Position numbers and translations under genes: made by a program. A stretch of 64,000 nt of DNA from Stenotrophomonas sp. ZAC14D1_NAIMI4_1. GTDB lineage: Bacteria; Pseudomonadota; Gammaproteobacteria; Xanthomonadales; Xanthomonadaceae. Position 1 is the first letter of the stretch; every line of letters starts with the position of its first letter. The stretch spans positions 1,886,407-1,950,406 of the forward strand of contig NZ_CP026001.1 of the NCBI RefSeq assembly GCF_003086775.1. Direction: 5' to 3'. Positions 1 to 8,088 of the stretch are shown piece by piece. The notes beneath the pieces were generated by a model that saw nothing but the letters and a program-made list of their open reading frames with translations, was not told the origin of the DNA and did no database searches.

Positions 1-14
1 CGCGAACTGATCGG

Positions 15-41
15 GTAGCGCCGGGCATGGCCCGGCGCTAC
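15..41. repeat. SMAG (REP-like) palindrome, both ends GTAG/CTAC
   Basis: A near-perfect palindrome starts with GTAG and ends with CTAC around a GCGCCGGGC stem. It lies just downstream of the yggX stop. It matches the S. maltophilia SMAG family of short palindromes with a GTAG head, known to be scattered between genes in this species. Confidence 0.8.
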
Positions 42-45
42 CGGC

Positions 46-315
46 TCAGGCTTCCGGGGTGAAGCCGGCCGGCTTTTCGGCGTCCTTCTCGAACAGGAAC
101 TTCACCAGCTCCGCTTCCAGCATCGCGCGGTGCTCCGGCTTGCGCGGCGACAGGCGGTTTTCGTTGATCAGCATGGTCTGGTGCGCCAGCCAGGCCGACC
201 AGGCCGGCTTGCCGATGTGGTTGAACACGCGCTGGCCCAGGTCGCCGGGGTAGGGCACGAAGTCCAGGCCCTCGGCATCGCGTTGTTCGTACTGGCAGAA
301 GACGGTTCGGGGCAT
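46..315 (-). CDS. yggX: YggX family Fe(2+)-trafficking / oxidative damage protection protein
   Basis: An 89-residue cytosolic protein that begins MPRTVFCQY, with the conserved N-terminal Cys of the YggX family. The family protects Fe-S clusters and labile iron from oxidation. The later motif [17 protein letters not shown] and an acidic C-terminus fit the usual 87-91 residue length. A GTG nine bases upstream (position 324) would add MSA, but the ATG matches the family start (E. coli MSRTIFC). The gene follows mutY on the same strand with the start just past the mutY stop, so the two are probably co-transcribed. In enterobacteria mutY-yggX is also an operon, and MutY itself carries a 4Fe-4S cluster. 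Confidence 0.93.
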   Translation of the reverse strand: MPRTVFCQYEQRDAEGLDFVPYPGDLGQRVFNHIGKPAWSAWLAHQTMLINENRLSPRKPEHRAMLEAELVKFLFEKDAEKPAGFTPEA

Positions 316-320
316 GGCAC

Positions 321-1445
321 TCACTCGTGGTTGCGGGGTTTCGTAGATCTGCGTTTCGGCGCCTTCACCGGCGTGCCATCCAGCAGCTTGCGGATCGGCG
401 CGGGCAGGCCCAGCGCCGGGAGTTCATCAGCGGCCACCCAGCGCAGCGCGGGTTCGTCCACGCGCAGGCCGCGCACCTGCCGCGACAATACCTGCAGGTG
501 CAGCCGATAGTGGCTGAAAGTGTGCTGCAGCACGGGCAGTTCGTCGGCCTCTTCCAGCGAACCGTCGACGTGCGTGTCGAACCAGTCCTGCAGGTCGCTG
601 CCGGCCTCGGCCTGCGGCAGGGTCCACAGCTGGGCCCAGATGCCGGTATCGGGCCGCTTCTGCAGCAGCACGCGCTGCTGCGGATCGCGCAGCAGCAGGG
701 CCACCGCTTCGCGCTCGGGCAGGGTCTTGCCGGGTTTCGGCGTGGGCAGTTCGGCGGTGCGGCCTTCGCGGCGAGCCACGCAGTCTTCCTGCATCGGGCA
801 GATCACGCAGGCCGGCCTGGCGCGGCTGCACACGGTCGCGCCCAGGTCCATCTGTGCCTGGGTGTAGTCGGCCATGCGCCCGGCGGGTACCTGTGCCACA
901 TGTGCTTCGGCCAGCGCCCAGAGTTGCTTCTCGATGGCCGGCAGGCCGGGAAAGCCCTCGATGCCGTGGTAGCGGCTCAGCACGCGCTTGACGTTGCCAT
1001 CGAGGATCGCGAACGGGTCGTTCCAGGCCTGGCTGAGGATGGCGCCAGCGGTGCTGCGGCCGATGCCGGGCAGGGCATGCAGCGCATCGAAATCGCGCGG
1101 CAGGTCGCCGTCGTGCAGTTCCACGCAGCGCTTGGCCGCAGCATGCAGGTTGCGTGCACGGGCGTAATAGCCCAGGCCGGCCCACTGCGCCATCACTTCG
1201 TCGTTGCTGGCGGCGGCCAGGTCGGGCAGGCTCGGGAAATGCTGCAGGAAACGCTGGAAATACGGGATGACCGTGGTCACCTGGGTCTGCTGCAGCATGA
1301 TCTCCGACAGCCAGACCCGGTAGGGACTGCGCGGGTGCTGCCAGGGCAGGTCGTGGCGGCCGTGGTCGTCGAACCAGTGCAGCAGGTGGGCGACGAAGTC
1401 GTCTGCGGGGGCGGTTCCGGCGCTGGCGTGCGGCTGGCGGGGCAT
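321..1445 (-). CDS. mutY: A/G-specific adenine DNA glycosylase MutY
   Basis: A 374-residue base-excision repair enzyme that removes adenine mispaired with 8-oxoguanine. Visible signatures are the catalytic Glu48 in [10 protein letters not shown], the helix-hairpin-helix [12 protein letters not shown] at about 125-137, the catalytic Asp149 in [10 protein letters not shown], and the 4Fe-4S ligands Cys206, 213, 216 and 222 (C-X6-C-X2-C-X5-C). Residues from about 245 form the NUDIX-like C-terminal domain that recognises 8-oxoG. The length is normal for the family. The stop abuts the yggX start, which suggests a mutY-yggX operon. Confidence 0.97.
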   Translation of the reverse strand: MPRQPHASAGTAPADDFVAHLLHWFDDHGRHDLPWQHPRSPYRVWLSEIMLQQTQVTTVIPYFQRFLQHFPSLPDLAAASNDEVMAQWAGLGYYARARNLHAAAKRCVELHDGDLPRDFDALHALPGIGRSTAGAILSQAWNDPFAILDGNVKRVLSRYHGIEGFPGLPAIEKQLWALAEAHVAQVPAGRMADYTQAQMDLGATVCSRARPACVICPMQEDCVARREGRTAELPTPKPGKTLPEREAVALLLRDPQQRVLLQKRPDTGIWAQLWTLPQAEAGSDLQDWFDTHVDGSLEEADELPVLQHTFSHYRLHLQVLSRQVRGLRVDEPALRWVAADELPALGLPAPIRKLLDGTPVKAPKRRSTKPRNHE

Positions 1446-1464
1446 GGGTATTCCGGGGAAGGGC

Positions 1465-1519
1465 AGCCACCCATGGGGTGGCTCTACCAGATTTCAGTAG
1501 AGCCACGCCATGCGTGGCT
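1465..1519. repeat. Inverted pair of SMAG palindromes
   Basis: Two SMAG units, at 1465-1487 (ending CTAC) and 1497-1519 (starting GTAG), face each other across 9 nt. Both stems read AGCCAC...GTGGCT. The pair fills the gap between ftsY and mutY. Dimers of this kind are a known arrangement of S. maltophilia SMAG repeats and may act on mRNA 3' ends. Confidence 0.8.
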
Positions 1520-1529
1520 GCACGGCGTA

Positions 1530-2834
1530 TCAGGCGCCCAGCGCTTCAGGCAGCAGGGCGTCGACGAAGGCTTCCGGATCGAATACGCGCAGGTCTTCCG
1601 GGCGCTCGCCGATGCCGGCGAAGCGGATCGGAATGCCGAACTCGCGGGCCAGGGCGAAGACCACGCCGCCCTTGGCGGTGCCGTCCAGCTTGGTCACCAC
1701 CAGGCCGGTCACCTTCACTGCGGCATTGAACTGGCGCAGTTGCGACAGCGCGTTCTGGCCCGTGGTGCCGTCGATCACCATCAGCACTTCGTGCGGCGCG
1801 GTTTCGTCGATCTTGCCGAGCACGCGGCGGATCTTGCCCAGCTCGTTCATCAGGCCGGACTGGGTATGCAGGCGGCCAGCGGTGTCGGCAATCAGCACCG
1901 AGGTGCCGCGCGCCTTGCCGGCCTGCAGCGCGTCGTAGGCCACCGAAGCGGCGTCGGCGTTCTGCCCCTGGGCGACCACGGCCACGCCGTTGCGCTCGCC
2001 CCAGGCCTGCAGCTGGGCCACGGCGGCGGCACGGAAGGTATCGCCGGCAGCCAGCATCAGGCTGTGGCCCTCATCCTTGAAGCGCTTGGCCAGCTTGCCG
2101 ATGGTGGTGGTCTTGCCGACGCCGTTGACGCCGACGGTGAGCACCACGAAGGGCTTGGCGTTGCGGTCGATCACCAGCGGCTTGGCCACCGGCTGCAGGA
2201 TCGCGATCAGCTCGCTGCGCAGTGCGGCCAGCAGCGCATTGGCATCGACGAACTCGCGCGACTTCATGCGCTTGCGCAGGCCCTCGACCAGGTCGGTGGT
2301 GGCGCCCACGCCGACGTCGGCGGTGATCAGTGCGGTTTCCAGTTCGTCCAGCAGGTCGTCGTCGAGCTTGGGATTGCGCGAGAACAGGCCGCCGAAGCTG
2401 CGGGCGATGACGCTGTTGCGCAGGCGCTCGCGCCAGCCGGGCTTGCCGGCCGGGGCCGGGGCGGCATCGACCAGCACCGGCAGATCAGCGGCGGGCGCGG
2501 CCGGAGCCTCGGCCGGGGTCACCGGCGCCAGCGGTGCGAGCACGGCGGCGGCAGCCAGGGCCTCGGCCTCGAAGTCCTCCGGGGCGATGACCCGTTCCTG
2601 CACCGGCGCTGCCGGTGCCGCGGCAACCGGCGGCTCGGGCGCGGCGACGGGCGCAGGCGCAGCGGCCTCGACGGTGGCCGGCGTGGCTGCCGGTGCGGCG
2701 GGTGCCTCCTCGACCGGAGCGGCAGACGGGAACGCCGCCGCCAGCTCGTCAGCCGAGTAATGCTGGGTCTTGGGCGCGTCCGTCGTGGCGGCGTCCTGGG
2801 GCTTCTTGCGGCGGAAAAAACTGAGCATTGGCAA
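1530..2834 (-). CDS. ftsY: Signal recognition particle receptor FtsY
   Basis: A 434-residue SRP-receptor GTPase that docks SRP-ribosome complexes at the inner membrane. The first ~130 residues are a low-complexity Ala/Pro/Glu-rich acidic A domain, as usual in this family. The NG domain follows, with G1 GVNGVGKTTTIGK near residue 235, DTAGR near 318, TKLDGTAKG, and the closing GIGERPEDLRVFDPEAFVDALL motif. The ATG at 2834 gives MPMLSFFRRKK, a basic amphipathic N-terminus typical of FtsY membrane targeting; a second in-frame ATG two codons later is also possible. Transcribed toward mutY and separated from it by a SMAG pair. Confidence 0.97.
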   Translation of the reverse strand: MPMLSFFRRKKPQDAATTDAPKTQHYSADELAAAFPSAAPVEEAPAAPAATPATVEAAAPAPVAAPEPPVAAAPAAPVQERVIAPEDFEAEALAAAAVLAPLAPVTPAEAPAAPAADLPVLVDAAPAPAGKPGWRERLRNSVIARSFGGLFSRNPKLDDDLLDELETALITADVGVGATTDLVEGLRKRMKSREFVDANALLAALRSELIAILQPVAKPLVIDRNAKPFVVLTVGVNGVGKTTTIGKLAKRFKDEGHSLMLAAGDTFRAAAVAQLQAWGERNGVAVVAQGQNADAASVAYDALQAGKARGTSVLIADTAGRLHTQSGLMNELGKIRRVLGKIDETAPHEVLMVIDGTTGQNALSQLRQFNAAVKVTGLVVTKLDGTAKGGVVFALAREFGIPIRFAGIGERPEDLRVFDPEAFVDALLPEALGA

Positions 2835-2958
2835 AAGGCGCTGAAATCAGAGGGATATGCTACCACTCGGGCCTGTCGGCCCGATGTGGACTCAAGGTTG
2901 CGCGTGCGGGGCCGTTAACCGGTCCGAGGGGCTGCGCAGGGCAGCCCGGAGACCGCCG

Positions 2959-3255
2959 ATGAACGTGATGGAGACTGCGCTGTCCGGAATGCGTGCGGCC
3001 CAGCAGGGCGTGCAGGTTGCCGCACACAACGTGGCCAACGTCGCCACCCCGGATGCCCAGCGCCTGCAGCTGCAGCGCGCTGCGGCCGGGCAGGGCGGGG
3101 TAGAGACGACGGTCGTTGCTGCCGACCCGGACCCCACCGCGCCATTGGGTGACCTGCTGGCGGCCAAGGCTGAAGTGGTGGCGTTTGCCGCCAACGCCGC
3201 GGTAATACGCCGCCAGGACCAGATGCTGGGCTCGCTGCTGGATCGGGAAGCCTAG
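2959..3255 (+). CDS. Small flagellar basal-body rod-like protein (orphan)
   Basis: A 98-residue protein. Its N-terminus (METALSGMRAAQQGVQVAAHNVANVATPD) matches the conserved rod/hook N-terminal motif (SG..AAQ....NVANV.T) of FlgB/C/E/F/G proteins. Its C-terminus (LLAAKAEVVAFAANAAVIRRQDQMLGSLLD) resembles the FlgC C-terminal helix. The middle of a normal FlgC (about 135 aa) is missing, so this is a minimal two-helix rod protein. It stands alone between ftsY and htpG, with no flagellar operon near. The start was chosen at the ATG that begins the motif; the in-frame extension to 2857 has no homology. Function as a rod component is unproven. Confidence 0.72.
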   Translation: MNVMETALSGMRAAQQGVQVAAHNVANVATPDAQRLQLQRAAAGQGGVETTVVAADPDPTAPLGDLLAAKAEVVAFAANAAVIRRQDQMLGSLLDREA

Positions 3256-3259
3256 GGCA

Positions 3260-3322
3260 GTCGAGCACGGCTCGACTCTACAAAAGCCTGCCATCGCCCG
3301 GTAGCGCCGGGCCATGCCCGGC
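3260..3322. repeat. Pair of SMAG palindromes
   Basis: The unit at 3260-3281 has a GTCGAGC stem and ends CTAC; the unit at 3301-3322 starts GTAG with a GCGCCGGGC stem. They sit between two convergent genes, the rod-like gene and htpG. Confidence 0.75.
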
Positions 3323-3335
3323 GCCCCGCTGCCGA

Positions 3336-5225
3336 TCAGGCCGACAGTTCCAGCAGCAGCTTGTTCAGGCGCGCCACGTAGGCACCCGGGTCCTTCAGGC
3401 TGTCACCGGCGGCCAGCGCGGCCTGGTCGAACAGCACCCGGCCCAGGTCGTCGAAGCGCGCGCCGTCGGCTTCCGCATCGAGCTTTGCGATCAGCGGGTG
3501 ACCCGGGTTGATCTCCAGCACCGGCTTGCTGTCGGGCACCTTCTGGCCGCTGGCTTCCAGGATCTGGCGCATCTGCAGCCCCAGGTCCTGTTCGCCGATC
3601 GCCAGCACCGCCGGCGAATCGGTCAGGCGGTGCGAGACGCGCACTTCGGCCACGTCATCGCCCAGCACCGACTTCAGGCGCTCGACCAGGCCCTGCCTGT
3701 CCTTCGCTGCCGCTTCCTGTTCCTGCTTGTCGGCTTCGCTTTCCAGCGCGCCCAGGTCGAGGTCGCCGCGGGCGATGTCGACGAAGCCCTTGCCGTCGAA
3801 ATCGGTCAGGTAGCCCATCAGCCACTCGTCGATGCGGTCGGTCAGCAGCAGCACTTCCACGCCCTTCTTGCGGAACACTTCCAGATGCGGGCTGTTGCGC
3901 ACCTGGCTGTAGCTCTCGCCGGTCAGGTAGTAGATCTTGTCCTGGCCTTCGGCCATGCGGCCGATGTAATCGGCCAGCGACACGGTCTGCGCATCAGCCT
4001 CGCCACGGGTGGAGGCAAAGCGCAGCAGGCCGGCCACCTTCTCGCGGTTGTTGTAGTCCTCAGCCGGGCCTTCCTTCAGCACCTGGCCGAATTCCTTCCA
4101 GAACGTGGCGTACTGCTCCGGCTTGTCGGCGGCCAGCTTCTCCAGCATGTCCAGCGAGCGCTTGGTCAGCGCTGCCTTCATCGAATCGATGACCGGGCCG
4201 GACTGCAGGATCTCGCGCGAGACGTTCAGCGACAGGTCGTTGGAATCGACCACGCCCTTGATGAAGCGCAGGTAGAGCGGCAGGAACTGCTCGGCCTGGT
4301 CCATCACGAACACGCGCTGCACGTACAGCTTCAGGCCCTTGGGCGCATCGCGGTGGTACAGGTCGAACGGCGCGCGGCCGGGCACGAACAGCAGCGAGGT
4401 GTACTCCAGCTTGCCTTCGACCTTGTTGTGGCTCCAGGCCAGCGGGTCGCTGTGGTCGTGCGCCACGTGCTTGTAGAACTCGGTGTACTCGGCGTCGCTG
4501 ATCTCGGTGCGCGGGCGGGTCCACAGCGCGCTGGCGCGGTTGACGGTCTCCCATTCACCGGCAGCGCCTTCTTCGCCTTCCTTCGGCATCTGGATCGGCA
4601 GGCCGATGTGGTCGGAGTACTTCTTGAGGATGCTGCGCAGGCGCCAGCCATCGGCGAAATCATGCTCGCCGTCCTTCAGGTGCAGGACGATGCGGGTGCC
4701 GCGCTCGGCCTTGTCGACGGTGGCCACGTCGAAGTCGCCTTCGCCGCGCGAGGTCCAGCGCACGCCTTCGCCTGCAGCCAGCCCGGCGCGGCGCGAGGTC
4801 ACTTCCACTTCGTCGGCGACGATGAAGGCGCTGTAGAAGCCGACGCCGAACTGGCCGATCAGCTGCGAATCCTTCTTCTGGTCGCCGGACAGCTGGCGCA
4901 GGAAATCGCCGGTGCCTGATTTTGCAATCGTGCCGAGGTGGGCGATGGCTTCGGCGCGGCTCATGCCGATGCCGTTGTCTTCGATGGTGATGGTGTGGGC
5001 GGCGGCGTCGAAGCTGACGCGCACGCGCAGCTCGCTGTCGCCTTCCAGCAGGGCGGGCTGGGTCAGGGCTTCGAAGCGCAGCTTGTCGGCGGCGTCGGCG
5101 GCATTGGAGACCAGTTCGCGGAGGAAGATTTCCTTGTTGGAGTACAGCGAGTGGATCATCAGCTGCAGCAGCTGCTTGACCTCGGTCTGGAAGCCAAGGG
5201 TTTCGGTCTGGGGGGTCTCGGTCAT
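3336..5225 (-). CDS. htpG: Molecular chaperone HtpG (Hsp90)
   Basis: A 629-residue cytosolic ATP-dependent chaperone. The N-terminal GHKL ATPase shows [22 protein letters not shown] and [11 protein letters not shown], followed by the middle domain (NVSREILQ) and the C-terminal dimerisation domain. The start is the ATG at 5225 ([20 protein letters not shown]), which aligns with family members. The open frame continues 160 codons upstream, but those codons run through palindromic repeats and are not coding. The upstream region is a 620-bp repeat composite, so the promoter must lie in the short unique stretch next to the start or inside the repeats. Confidence 0.97.
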   Translation of the reverse strand: MTETPQTETLGFQTEVKQLLQLMIHSLYSNKEIFLRELVSNAADAADKLRFEALTQPALLEGDSELRVRVSFDAAAHTITIEDNGIGMSRAEAIAHLGTIAKSGTGDFLRQLSGDQKKDSQLIGQFGVGFYSAFIVADEVEVTSRRAGLAAGEGVRWTSRGEGDFDVATVDKAERGTRIVLHLKDGEHDFADGWRLRSILKKYSDHIGLPIQMPKEGEEGAAGEWETVNRASALWTRPRTEISDAEYTEFYKHVAHDHSDPLAWSHNKVEGKLEYTSLLFVPGRAPFDLYHRDAPKGLKLYVQRVFVMDQAEQFLPLYLRFIKGVVDSNDLSLNVSREILQSGPVIDSMKAALTKRSLDMLEKLAADKPEQYATFWKEFGQVLKEGPAEDYNNREKVAGLLRFASTRGEADAQTVSLADYIGRMAEGQDKIYYLTGESYSQVRNSPHLEVFRKKGVEVLLLTDRIDEWLMGYLTDFDGKGFVDIARGDLDLGALESEADKQEQEAAAKDRQGLVERLKSVLGDDVAEVRVSHRLTDSPAVLAIGEQDLGLQMRQILEASGQKVPDSKPVLEINPGHPLIAKLDAEADGARFDDLGRVLFDQAALAAGDSLKDPGAYVARLNKLLLELSA

Positions 5226-5400
5226 CGATAGGGCTCCGTGTGCAATGCCGCGCCAGCGCGTGCGGCCTGGCCAAGGGGTATGGCTGATTGTCCCGAAATC
5301 AAGGGGTTGGTCGGGCAGGGCTGCGCCCTGCACCCGCCGGTAGTGCCGGCCGCTGGCCGGCAGCCTTAGAGTCAAAAGCCAGAGCGGCATTCCGTGGGAT

Positions 5401-5502
5401 GGCGGGGCACTGTGGGTTCGCGGGGACGCCGTGAACCCGTCCATGGGGGCTTGGTCGCCGCATCCATGCGGCTCACACCCCGCGAACCCACAGTGCCCCG
5501 CC
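5401..5502 (+). repeat. Structured hairpin element, copy A
   Basis: Arms 5401-5425 and 5478-5502 are a perfect 25-bp inverted repeat around a 52-nt loop. The outer seven pairs (GGCGGGG/CCCCGCC) are shared with the other copies, while the inner arm CACTGTGGGTTCGCGGGG is unique to this copy. The loop holds two mini-hairpins, CCC-GTCCAT-GGG and GCCGC-ATCCAT-GCGGC. Flanks are AGAGCGGCATTCCGTGGGAT on the left and TTCGACAG on the right. Confidence 0.85.
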
Positions 5503-5756
5503 TTCGACAGGTTCACGCGGCTGATGGAACCTGCTGTTGGTGGGTGCCGACCGTTGGTCGGCACATCTGTCAGATATCGAATGAATTCATCCACGCATGG
5601 CGTGGATCTACTGGCAACGGCGGCTGTTGGTAGGTGTCGACCTTGGTCGACACGATTTTCCATAAGACATCGATATCCAACCCAGTGCCGACCAACGGTC
5701 GGCACCCACCAACAGCAGCGTCATGCAGTTCCGACAGATCGCAGCCAACTGTCGAA

Positions 5757-5858
5757 GGCGGGGGGGGGCCGGTTGAGGGGGTGTGAGCGCCATGGATGGC
5801 GCGACCAAGCCCCCATGGATGGGTTTACGGCGTCCCCCTCAACCGGACCCACCCCGCC
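5757..5858 (-). repeat. Structured hairpin element, copy B (inverted relative to A)
   Basis: Read on the - strand, this copy has the same layout as copy A: 25-bp arms (23 of 25 complementary), a 52-nt loop, left flank CCGTGGGAT and right flank TTCGACAG. The inner arm is TGGGTCCGGTTGAGGGGG, different from A and identical to copy D. Loop mini-hairpins are CCC-ATCCAT-GGG and GCGCC-ATCCAT-GGCGC. Confidence 0.85.
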
Positions 5859-5989
5859 ATCCCACGGATAGCCGGCTGTTGCCTTTGCTCCGGCTGTTGC
5901 TCCGGCCTCTGCGGGTGCCGGGCGCAGCCCGGCCGAACTACAATTCCGCTTATGGTGAATTTCTCGAACAACTCCCACCGGGGGCGCCG

Positions 5990-7104
<1,115 letters not shown>

Positions 7105-7183
7105 ATCCTGCCCGCCGCGGCAGGGCCAGTAGTACCACGCACCCCCATTACGTAAACCACACGCACCACTCGGGAGGAAACCC

Positions 7184-7675
7184 ATGAACACCACCATGCG
7201 CGCGATGCTGATCGCTTCGTTTGCCCTGGCCTTCACCGCCTGCAAGAAGGAAGAGGCCGCTCCGGTCGAAGACGCCAAGCAGGCCCTGGTCGCTCCGGCC
7301 AAGGAAGACGATGCAGGCTGGAAGAAGTACCTGCAGGAAGTGGCGATCCAGAACATGGGCACCATCACCAACAGCCCGTTCCTGTATTACCTCTCGCCGG
7401 AATCGGACCCGGACTTCCAGGCCAAGTACGAGCGCCAGACCGAAAGCGCGACCCAGGCCGTGGCCCGTGGCGTGCAGCCGGGCAACATGCTGGCCTTCGG
7501 TTCGTCGGCCTCCGGCAAGATGGCTGACATGATCCAGGCCGTGTTCAAGGACGTCTCGCCGGATTCGATGAAGGGCGTGCGCGTCGTCTTCATCGGCCAG
7601 TCCGCAGACAACGCCCGCGTGCAGGCTGTCGTGCAGCCGACCGGCGCCGAGTACATTTTCGTCGAAGCCAAGTAA
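7184..7675 (+). CDS. Conserved hypothetical lipoprotein
   Basis: A 163-residue protein with a lipoprotein signal peptide: MNTTMRAMLIASFALAFTAC ends in a lipobox with Cys20. The mature part starts KKEEAAPVEDAKQ and contains MGTITNSPFLYYL, RGVQPGNMLAFGSSASGKMADMI and VRVVFIGQSADNARVQAVVQPTGAEYIFVEAK. A strong ribosome site (GGGAGGAAA) precedes the ATG. I do not recognise a characterised family. It is a single-gene unit between coaD and the ferredoxin gene, followed by a strong hairpin terminator. Confidence 0.85.
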   Translation: MNTTMRAMLIASFALAFTACKKEEAAPVEDAKQALVAPAKEDDAGWKKYLQEVAIQNMGTITNSPFLYYLSPESDPDFQAKYERQTESATQAVARGVQPGNMLAFGSSASGKMADMIQAVFKDVSPDSMKGVRVVFIGQSADNARVQAVVQPTGAEYIFVEAK

Positions 7676-7744
7676 GACCGTGCCATGGCGGCCATGCTCC
7701 GGCATGGCCCGGGCGACGCTCCGCAAGGGCGCCGCTGATGACCT

Positions 7745-7780
7745 GACCGGCCCGCGCGCCCGCGCGGGCCGGTCCTTGTC
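7745..7780 (+). terminator. GC-rich hairpin terminator after the lipoprotein gene
   Basis: A perfect 14-bp stem GACCGGCCCGCGCG with a 2-nt CC spacer is followed by CTTGTCC. The very stable hairpin lies between the lipoprotein and ferredoxin genes. The U-run is weak. Confidence 0.6.
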
Positions 7781-7806
7781 CCAAGGCGCGGGCGAGGAGT
7801 ATCGCC

Positions 7807-8088
7807 ATGTCGCTGAAAATCAACGAGCTCTGCGTCAACTGTGACGTCTGCGAGCCGGCCTGCCCGAACCAGGCCATTTCGATGGGTGAAACCATCTACC
7901 TGATCGACCCTGCGCGCTGCACCGAATGCGTGGGTCACTTCGACGAACCACAGTGCGTGGTCGTCTGCCCGGTCGAATGCATCGACCCGGACCCGGAGAT
8001 CGTGGAAACGGAAGTCCAGCTGCTGGCCAAGTTGCGCCGACTGCAGCACGATCACCCCGAACTCTATGCGGAGCCCCCATCCGAATGA
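7807..8088 (+). CDS. YfhL-type 2[4Fe-4S] ferredoxin
   Basis: A 93-residue soluble electron carrier. The first cluster motif is CVNCDVCEPACPN (Cys12, 15, 18, 22). The second is CTECVGHFDEPQCVVVCPVEC, with the characteristic insertion between the second and third Cys seen in YfhL/Fdx proteins of the Allochromatium type. An acidic tail follows. GAGGAG precedes the ATG. The stop overlaps the ggt start by four bases (ATGA), which suggests translational coupling with the exported gamma-glutamyltransferase, although no direct functional link is obvious. Confidence 0.93.
   Translation: MSLKINELCVNCDVCEPACPNQAISMGETIYLIDPARCTECVGHFDEPQCVVVCPVECIDPDPEIVETEVQLLAKLRRLQHDHPELYAEPPSE

Larger units (their letters stand above)
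5315..5934. repeat. Composite quasi-palindromic repeat element, decayed copy (between htpG and rsmD)
   Basis: This gene-free stretch holds an outer palindrome (5315-5337, GCAGGGCTGCGCCCTGC), a SMAG (5340-5362), a structured hairpin element in + orientation (5401-5502), a SMAG module (5539-5611), a further SMAG (5630-5653), an inverted SMAG (about 5685-5710), a second structured hairpin element in - orientation (5757-5858), and a degenerate terminal palindrome (5911-5934) resembling the inverted left end. The layout matches that of 54594-55164. Open frames here are accidental. No transposase gene is present. Confidence 0.75.

Noticed and set aside
327-2918. 863-codon + strand frame over mutY and ftsY
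   Set aside because: Same shadow effect; it runs antisense to two well-defined genes and has no domain.
5226-5705. 160-codon N-terminal extension of HtpG
   Set aside because: It translates repeat palindromes; Hsp90 homology begins exactly at the ATG at 5225.
5783-5989. 69-codon N-terminal extension of RsmD
   Set aside because: It lies in the structured repeat element; the GTG at 5990 gives the normal family length.
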